The notes beneath the pieces were generated by a model. The model did not search any database. It was given only the letters and a program-made list of their open reading frames with translations, and had not been told where the DNA came from. DNA of 64,000 nucleotides from Marchantia polymorpha subsp. ruderalis (lineage: Eukaryota; Streptophyta; Marchantiopsida; Marchantiales; Marchantiaceae). Shown here piece by piece: positions 56,086-64,000 of this stretch. Where the stretch lies: assembly GCA_037833965.1 (NCBI GenBank), contig AP031355.1, positions 10,627,501 through 10,691,500 of the forward strand, given 5' to 3'. The position numbers and the translations under genes were made by a program. Numbering within the stretch: the stretch's first letter is position 1; each line of letters starts with the position of its first letter.

Positions 56086-56830
56086 TGCGTGCCTTTGAGG
56101 ACCGGCTGATTACAAGGAAACTCGAGTTCTTGCTGTGGGGATGGAATTACGTGTGCGCAGACATGGTGCGCGAATGGCTGGACGAGGAACGACCACCTAC
56201 GCGCGGATTACGTCCGCACGTAGATAGATGTACTGTCCGCGATTGGGGATAGGCATTGGGGAGGTGCGCAGGTGAGGACGGGTACCTCCTGTTCGACAGT
56301 GAAAGCGTCAAGGTAACGAAGCAGGACGAAGCCTCCTTCGTGGAATTGTTCAAGCGGGAGAGGTCTTCCAAGAACGGGTACAGGACCCGCGACTACAAAG
56401 ATTGTTTCCGCAGGACCGTAGCGATGGCGCTGCTGCAATTGTTGCAGCCGCACCGCACTACGTACATCACGTGTGGCAGGTGTCCTTCGTAGAGCTCACA
56501 TTGGCAAGAGCTCCAGTTCACTAGTCGCGTATCCTGCATAGGGTGATGCGACAGCATGCGTTTGAGGAGCGAGGAGGAACTCTCAATCACCTCTCCCCCT
56601 TCTTGATAATTTTTTCTCGGGAGATGAATTGTTTAACCGCGGCCGAGCGTGCTCGATTTCCGCCATTGTCAGTCGACCATCCCGGGAGGTATGTGCGGGA
56701 TAACGAGGTAGACACCGACGCGGAGGATTCGCCGACTTCCACTCCACTGACTCAACAGAATGTGGGGAGAGACACACCCGCAGCATGAGTGCCGCGGAAG
56801 CGAAGATGGAGAGAGGAACCGGAGAAAGAG
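56086..56830 (+). pseudogene. Copy B ORF remnant, part 2
   Basis: Continues the N-terminal domain (RAFEDRLITRKLEFLLWGWNY) to RRWREEPEK-like sequence. Several breaks: TAG in GATTGGGGATAGGC (about 56249), a lost T in ATCACGTGTGGC (about 56470, frameshift), TAG at CACTAGTCGC (about 56522) and TGA in GCATGAGTG (about 56786). An old copy. Confidence 0.75.
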
Positions 56831-59800
56831 TGTAATAACCCACTAAAGGCTAAAACTGCAATATAGTGGTAGAAAGGTCTGTCCCACAGGGATAGAGGAA
56901 CACACAGGGTACAAAGTGTCACGTTTAACAGACTATTGAGGAGTTTGAATTCTCAAGCGACTGTCACTCCCAGAAATACTGCAAGTGTCCACTCGGAGCG
57001 CACTCGGAGGTCGCACAGTGCAGCGTAACACACACACACACACACCTGAAACTACAGAAACACAACCCAAAGATCCGTTAGGACCTCTACTCAAGATTTC
57101 AGAGGGAAGGTCTCTCAAGAGTACACTCAGCGAAGCTGCGGGTAGTGACTCCTAACTCTGGCTTTTACAACGCTTCCACTAGCTTGCTGCTAGCGTAGGA
57201 AACCCGGTTTGGACTGCCTACTTTGGATCGAAGTCACTCATACGCGGTGAACAACACTCTCAACTCACAAAACGCGCAGAGAACACATGTCCGCACTGAA
57301 GGACTCACTGAGAAACATTCCAGTAACACACCATAACAGTCTATTGAAGAGTTTGAATTTTTAGGCACTTGTCATTCCCAGAAATACTACAGGGGTTACC
57401 CCAAAGGCACCTGCTGCAGCGTAACTTGAATTTACAACCAAGGCTTACATGAAGTAGCAAAACTTCACTTTGGCATTCAGGGGAAAAATCCCGAAGAAGT
57501 ACAATCAGGAACAAACACTCGAAGGTGTAGGGGCGAAACTATTCAAGTATCTAACTAGTCACTGGCTCTGAGCATCGGCAATCACCCGCAGGTGTAGATC
57601 CGAACTACTCAAGTCTCTAACCAATGTACTAGCTCTGAACATTCGGCTGAAGGTCTTCAGCTACACAATGCGGATCGCTAAGGTGTAGCTCCTCGTGCGT
57701 GGTGACAGAACTAAGGACACAAACACGCAGAGAAAATGAGTTCCTGATCTGCACTTCTGATGTTGGGAAAGATCACAAGGCAAGACGCCTTGAACTACTT
57801 TATACCTTCTAAGTCCTAACTAGCACTACACTGCACTATGCTACACGCCTGCACGGAACCACGCTACACTACACTCCGCAGAACCTGTGCTTCGCCTCCT
57901 GCGCGACGGACTGCCCCGCACTAACTCCCTACCCTGCCAGTCTTCCGCTCGACTGCGTAGTCCCAAACGCTGCAACGCCGCGGACACCTCCGCCTCGAGG
58001 GTGGACATGGTATCCCGCGCCTTCGACAGAAAGGAATCTAACTTCTTCGCTACTCGCCGCCGACTCCTACTGTCACCTGACAACAACCCGGCTGCACGAA
58101 GCTCCAACTCACGTAGTGTGAGTTTCTCCTGCGCCGCCACTTCCCAGTGGGCGTAGCCCTTGAGACAGTGGCCGACGCGCCTCGCCATCTCCTCCTTCGT
58201 GCAATCTGCCTCTCGCCTGCGATCATCTTCAATTACCACCAACTGCGATTCGGCCTCCGCACGCTGAGCTCTCAATTCCCCGCACTCCGACTGTAGCCTG
58301 CGGATTAAATCCTCATCCGCCTGTCGTGCGAGCTGACACTCCGCCAACAACCGCGTCTGTCGCACGAGCTCCTCTGACAGAACCTGATTCTGAGTCTTCT
58401 CAGAAATCAGTTCTTCTGTGGTCTTCACCACATCCCTGGTGAGCTCTTCCAGTCTCGCCTTCTTCAATGTGTCGTAGTGGGTGTGCGACTTCCGCACGAG
58501 ATTATACTGTCCCCACAAGCATGCATGCTTCTCCCGCAGCTCCTTAAGTTCCCGGTCCACCCTAGCTAGTAGCTTGCTGGTGTGGACTTAAGTGCGAGTC
58601 CGCCTGCGCACTAACTCGATGTAGGACCCAGGCTGGAGAGGATCTGCGTATTTATCAAATTTGCGATCCAAGTACCTCAGCAAAGGTACTACCTGCTCAC
58701 AGAGCGCCGCCGCCGGCGCTCCAACGATTTCCTCCTCCTCCTCGGTGTCTCCCGATCCCGACATTGCTTCCGTGGATCCTCCTTCGTCATCATCCGAGGG
58801 AAGGATTTTGGTCGCCATTGATTGCGTTGGCGACTGGCCCTAGTGGGGCTGCGAGTGGTCTACGGGTGCTGCCGCCGATGGCACTCCTGCAGCTTCGCTG
58901 CTCCCCGCCAAAATGTCCAAGGCGGTGGGTGAATGTGGCCGTGCTACATCCCCATCATCCGCCTGCCGATCGTCGATCGTCTCCTCTTCGCCGCCGAAGG
59001 CGATCGAGCGGAATGTGTCTGCGCGGGGTGTAATTGCGCATCGCGCACTCGAATTTCGTCCCGCGGATAGACAATCCGCTCCTCCGTTAGGTCCTGCGCG
59101 AGGGCTGCGTCTGGCCTGCGCGTAGGCGCAATTACCGGAGCCTAGTCCGCCGCAGGCGTCTATCGCCGAAGGCGACAGAGCCGAAGGCCGCTCGCCCGAT
59201 GTACCTGGCCCCGAAGGCCCTACCGCCGAAGGCGCATCTGCCGGCGGATTACCCGCTGAAGGTGCGGTCTCCGCACGCTCCCTGCTAAAGACTCGATGGC
59301 CCAAAGGTCCTGGCGCCGAAGGCGCAAATCGCGGCGTGTTATACGCCGGAGGGTCTAGTCCCGAAGGCCCTTGACCCGAAGGCGGATCTTCCGCCGGCTC
59401 CTTCCCCTTCCTACGTTGTACCGGGGGTGAATCCTGCCTACTCGTAGGCGGCCGCCTGTGCGTTGGCGAACTTTCCTTGCCTACGCGTAGGCAGAGGTCA
59501 ACGTCTGCTTGAGGTCGCCTATCCGCTGGAAATCGCCTGTGCGTAGGCGGAACACTCGTCCGCATCGCACGTGGTAACTCTGGAGGCCCTTGGCCCGAAG
59601 GCCGCCTCTCGTCCGCCGGAGGTGTAGCGTGGTCCGCCGCTCCTGCGGACGTCCGCGCTCTCTTGATCCTCTCCGGTGACGCACTTCCCTTCTCCGTGGC
59701 GATCGTCGCCGTGTCCGCGCTGCTGGCTGGTAACACAAGCCTGCGCGCCTTCTGCTTCGGCCGGCTGCACACTTCGTGCAGTGGCCGCTGTCGTATGGGA

Positions 59801-62136
59801 GCAGTGGGTTCTCGATGCTGCTCCTACTCTGGTTCCTCTCTCCATCTCCGCTTCCGCGGCACTCTTGCTGCGGGTGTGCTTCTTCCATCGTCCCGCCGGG
59901 TCGGCGGAGTAGAAGCTGGTGAATCCTCTGCATCGGTGTCGACCTCGTTATCCCGCACATACTTCCCGGGATGGTCGACGGACAATGGCGGAAAGCGAGC
60001 GAGCTCCGCCGCGGTCAAACAGTTCCTCTGCCGATAGAAGTTTATCAAGAAAGGGGAGAGGTGATTGAGAGTTCCCCCTTCTCCTCGAAGGCGTGCTGTC
60101 GCATCACTCTATGCAGTATGCTCGCCCAGTGAACTGGAGCTCCGGCCAAGATGAGCTCCACAAAAGAAACCTGCCACAAGGTGATGTATGAGGTGCGGTG
60201 TGGCTGCAGCAATTGCAGCAGCGCCGCCGCTACAGTTCGGCGGAAGCGATCTTTGTAGTCGCGGGTCTTGTACCCGTTCTTGGTAGACCTCTCCCGTTTG
60301 AACAATTCCACAAATTGCGCCTCGTCCTGCTTCGTCACCTTGACGCTCTCACTATCAAAGAGGAGGTACCCGTCGGTGCCGGCACACCTCCCCAATGCCT
60401 GCGCCCAATCGTGGACGGTCCACTGATCTACATGCGGACGCAATCCGCGCGTAGGCTGTCGCTCTGCGTCCAGCCATTCGCGCACCATGTCTACACAAAT
60501 GTAATTCCATCCCCACTGCAAGAAATCAAGCTTTCTTGCAATCAGCCGCTCCTCGAAAGCACGCAACCCGTTCTGTGGAAGCCGGAGCGGCAGCATCCGC
60601 AACCTGTTCAATCTTGACATCGCGTTCTTGAAATTAGCTTGCGCAACAACTCTCTCTCTGCTCCGCTCGAGCTTCTTGCTCCTTCTGCAAATTCTAATCT
60701 CCCTCAATTCCAAATCGCGCGCACTCAATTCTCTCTCAGTCACCAAGTAATCCTCCGCGCGGCGATGTCTAGAATGTTTAACAACTAGCAGGTGGACGCG
60801 CGCAGCTCGCACTAGAAAGTGAAATCGCGAATTCAAGAATGGGGCGTCCTCCGTCTCCTGGTCGAAGGTCATGGTCGGCTCTCGGTCGTGAAGGTCGAAT
60901 CACTTGATGGCCGCGCCGGCTCCGCGCTATAACGGCCTCCTCTCTCACGCGCGGCTTCATGCTCCGCCGACGCCGACTTAACTCACACGCTCGAATTGGC
61001 AATTTGAACTCCGCTAGCGTACTACGCCGCGGACAGGTGTGCGCAGCGCCGAAGGCGGATTTCTCGCCTTGCGCGCTACACTCGTTCGTACTAATCTCTG
61101 GCCAACTCCGCTCCGCCGAAGGCGATCGTCCGCGCATCGGACAAAAGTTGAACTCCCTTCTGTGTAGGCGGAATCCCCGGCGGAATCTCCGCCGGCGCGG
61201 AACTTCATCTGCCTGTGCGTAGGCGAACGCCTACGCGTAGGCGAATTCCGTCAGCCTACCAAATGGTCGTCCGCGCTGCTGCGCTGGCGCCGAAGGAGTT
61301 GACCGCGGTCAACAGACTCCGTCCAGTCTGTCCATTTCTCTCGCCTCTCCGTCGGCGCTCCTGTCGTTGTAACCCCGTCCGGCCGAAGGCGCACTCATCC
61401 GTTCTGTCCGTACAGTCCGTACGGTCCGTACGGATTTTACTACTCCGTTGGGTCCTCGCCCGTCCGCGCTGCTGCGCTGGCGCCGAAGGCGCCGTACAAT
61501 TTCCAACCCCGAAGGCGCATTTCTAGGGCCGAAGGCGGATTTCCCGCCGACGCCGAAGCGCCTGTGCGTAGGCGAGCTTCGCTCGTCCGCCTGCGTAGAG
61601 GTTCTAATCCTCCCCGCCTACAAGTAGGCGACATTCAAGGCGGACATCCCGCCGACGTCAAACCCTATTTCGCCTACGCGTAGGCGAACTGCCTTCATCC
61701 GCGCATAGGACAAACTTTCTTCGCCTACTCGTAGGCAAGAAGCTGCGCGTCTTGCGACCTTCATAACTCCCGGAATTCTCCTCCGTTCATGGCGTTCTTG
61801 GGTTCGTTAGAATTAGCGCGTCGAGCTCTTTCCAACGAGACCCTACCCAATTCGAGGCGTTCGGGAATTGACCAGGCTCTGAAGGATTCCTCTAGCGCCG
61901 AAGGCGGATTTCGCGCCTTGCGCCGAAGGAGTTATTCCTTCAGAGCCCACATGTAGGGTGGTGTCCGTCCCCGACGTTGCACCCAACTCCTGGATTCTGC
62001 GAGTTCTCTCGAGAATCTCTGAGATCTTCCAATTTCACTCTATTTTGATGCACCGAAGGCTATTTACACTGCTGCCGCGGTACAGTTTTCCAAAATGTTT
62101 TAATTTCCTCAAAAATACCAAAAGTGGGGTACCACA
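56831..62136 (-). mobile_element. Full-length GC-rich element copy D, minus strand
   Basis: Right end TGTAATAACCCACTAAAGG at 56831, left end ..GTGGGGTACCACA at 62136; 5306 bp. The 3' region (56831-57840), ORF (57841-60872) and leader (60873-62136) are all present, reversed. Flanks are AAGAG and TCCGT, not a duplication; the left flank is forward copy B and the right flank a reversed element, so a rearrangement followed insertion. Confidence 0.8.
57841..60872 (-). pseudogene. Element-encoded protein of copy D, broken
   Basis: ATG at 60872 (minus). One missing base in a G run (60073-60077: five instead of six) shifts the frame after ..HAFEEKG. After that shift all later pieces share one frame but meet three stops: near 59825 (GAG to TAG), 58841 (TCG to TAG) and 58589 (AAA to TAA). 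The coiled-coil part (58560-57841) is open. Confidence 0.8.
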
Positions 62137-62999
62137 TCCGTCAGCGCCGAAGATGTCCGTCGGCGTAGGTCCCTCGCAGTAGGCGCAGCGCCGAAGGCGT
62201 CTGTGCCGAAGGCGTAGACCGCGGTCAACGGAGTCCGTCCCGTCCGTCCATCTCTCTCGCCTCTCCGCAGGCGCTCTTGTCTCCGAAGTCCCGACCCGCC
62301 GAGGGCGCATCCGTCCGTACCGCCGTCGGCGTTGAGCCGAAGGCGGACCGTACGGATTCGCCACTCCGTTGGGTTCTTACCTAACCTTGATGCGCTGGCG
62401 CCGTAGGCGCCGTACAAGCTCCACCTCCGAAGGCGAAATTCTAGGGCCGAAGGCGGATATTCCGCCGATGGAGAAGTGCCTACGTGTAGGTGCATTCCTT
62501 CCGCCTATGCGTAGGCGAAATTCTCTCCGCCTGTGCATAGGCAAAATTCTCGGCGGACTTTCCGCCGACGACAAACTCCCTCCGCCTATGCGTAGGCGCT
62601 CGTCTTCGCATCTTCCGACCATCACAACTCCCTGAGTCCTCATTTGTTCCAGGCGTTCTTGGACTCGTTAGAACGAGCGCGTCGAGCTCTTTTCAACAAG
62701 ACCCTAACCAAGTCAAGGCGTTGTGAATTGTATAAGCTCTGAGGGATTCCCCTAGCGCCGAGGGCGTATCGCCGAAGGCGGATTATGCGCCTTGCGCCGA
62801 AGGAGAACTCCTTCAGAATCGATCATTCAGGTCTGGCGCCTGTTCCGGACATTGCGCCCAACTTTTGGATTCTACGAGATCTGCGATTATCCATTTCCAT
62901 TCTATTTAAATGTACCGATCACCATTTACACGGTTGCTGCGGTACGGTTTTCCAAAATTGTTTTAATTTCCACCAAAAAACTAAAAGTGGGTTACCACA
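62137..62999 (-). mobile_element. Reversed left part of a GC-rich element
   Basis: Ends in ..GTGGGTTACCACA at 62999, which is a left end on the minus strand; about 860 bp of leader with palindromes (CGCCTATGCGTAGGCG types, 62500-62600) up to the copy D insertion at 62136. The remainder is not contiguous. Confidence 0.7.
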
Positions 63000-64000
63000 G
63001 TGGGGCCGTTGGTCTCAGCCGGCCACGCATGCCTGCAAATTTTCAGCCTCTGATCTTGGATGTAAAGCGGTTAAAGACGCTCGCGGCTCTGTACAGTAGG
63101 CTTAGGATTCAGATTAAGGGTTAGGGTTAGATTTAGGTTGTAAGTTAGAGGGGAAGGCAGCCGCCGACTCCTCAGGTGTAGGATCTGTTGCGGCTCGCAC
63201 CATAGAAGGTAGTGTAGTGTTAGTTAGGACTTAGAGGGTATAAAGTAGTTCAAGGCGTCTTGCCTTGGGATTCTTCCAGTTCGGAAGTGCACATCAGGAA
63301 TTCATTTTCTCTGCATGTTTGTGTCCTTAGTTCTGTCACCACACAAGAGGAGCTACAACTTGGCGATCCGCATTTTGTAGCTGAAGGCCTTCGGCCGAAT
63401 GTTCAGAGCTAGTACATTGGTTAGAGACTTGACTAGTTTGGATCTACACCTGCGGGTGATTGCCGATGCTCAGAGCTAGTAACTAGTTAGATACTTGAAC
63501 GGTTCTCCCTTACCCTTTCGAGTGATTGTTCCTGATTGTACTCCTTCGGGATTTTTCCCCTGAATGCCAAAGTGAAGTTTTGTTACTTCGAGTAAGCATT
63601 GGTTGTAATTCAGGTTACGCTGCAGCAGGTGCCTTCAGGGCAACCCCTGTAGTATTTTTGGGAATGACAAGTGCCTAAGAATTCAAACTCTTCAATAAAC
63701 TGTTCTGGTGTGCTACTGGATCGTTTCTCAGTTGAGTCTCTCAGTTCAGATCTGTGTTCTCTGCGCGTTTTGTGAGTTGAGTGTGTTGTTCACCGCGTGT
63801 GAGTGACTTCGATCCGAAGTAGGAAGTCCAATCTGGGTTCCCTGTGCTAGCAAAAACTAGTGGAAGGGTTGTAAAAGCCGGAGTTGGGAGTCACTACCCG
63901 CAGATTCGCTGAGTGTATTCGTGAGAGACTTTCCCCCTGAAATCTTAAGTAGAGGTCCTAACCGACCTCTGAGTTGTGTTTCTATAGTTTCAAGTGTGTG
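63000..64000 (+). mobile_element. Right part of a short-derivative element, runs off the window
   Basis: From 63000 it matches 43252 onward of the short derivative (GTGGGGCCGTTGG, CCGGCCACGCATGC, telomere-like bases at 63100-63140, TATAAAGTAG at 63239, hairpins, duplication). The left part is cut at 63000 by the reversed element. The right end lies beyond 64000. Confidence 0.75.

Larger units (their letters stand above)
50234..56830 (+). mobile_element. GC-rich element copy B: left end, internal deletion, ORF remnant, right end lost; host of copy C
   Basis: Left end TGTGGTACCCGAC at 50234. Near 50680 the leader (GGCGAAATAG) jumps straight into the ORF (AGGCTCGGGTAGAGCAG, compare 45128), so about 3 kb are deleted. 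Copy C sits at 50792-56085. The ORF remnant resumes at 56086 and stops at 56830, where a reversed element begins. No right end and no target duplication. Confidence 0.7.

Overview
This is nuclear DNA of a land plant. It shows GT-AG introns, a YUCCA-type flavin monooxygenase, multi-exon GDSL esterases with secretory leaders, LRR-receptor remnants and TG...CA solo LTRs. The small compact genes, the AT-rich gene-poor spacers and the GC-rich repeats suggest a non-seed plant such as a bryophyte. That placement is a guess; nothing in the window fixes the species.

Layout. (1) 78-5455: a complete 5.4-kb mobile element of a GC-rich family with short imperfect inverted termini (TGT...ACA), a 5-bp target duplication (ATACC) and one intact 1041-codon ORF. 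(2) 5.5-11 kb: a candidate secreted cysteine-rich peptide gene (6279-6632) and an intact four-exon YUCCA-like gene (8638-10605), which would make auxin from indole-3-pyruvate. (3) 13.2-14.0 kb: a decayed, possibly F-box-like remnant. (4) 15-24.3 kb: a GDSL/SGNH hydrolase cluster with one intact five-exon gene (15665-18060), an inverted exon-1 fragment (about 20 kb) and a broken paralogue (22243-24320). The last two sit in a 0.9-kb inverted repeat. (5) 27.8-41.2 kb: five copies of an LRR-receptor-like pseudogene module in alternating orientation (+,-,+,-,+), with local fold-back hairpins and a 105-bp tandem array. The last copy is split by a solo LTR. (6) 41.2-64 kb: a nest of at least six more copies or fragments of the GC-rich family in both orientations, including a second intact copy (50792-56085, 1024-codon ORF, target duplication TGCGT) and a 2.4-kb internally deleted derivative that moved on its own (42016-44462, target duplication AGTCC).

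The GC-rich family is the most unusual content. Its TG...CA ends and 5-bp duplications are those left by a retroviral-type integrase, yet I see no direct LTRs and no polymerase, protease or integrase. The single protein has a conserved basic N-terminal domain, a proline/alanine-rich middle and a long C-terminal coiled coil. The DNA is packed with short GC-rich palindromes, in untranslated and coding parts alike. Its last 1 kb is non-coding, has a conserved TATA box and is rich in small hairpins, one of which shows a paired (compensatory) base change between copies.

The intact host genes appear to be the YUCCA-like gene, the GDSL esterase and possibly the cysteine-rich peptide gene. They share no evident pathway. 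The rest is pseudogenes, mobile elements and AT-rich spacer.
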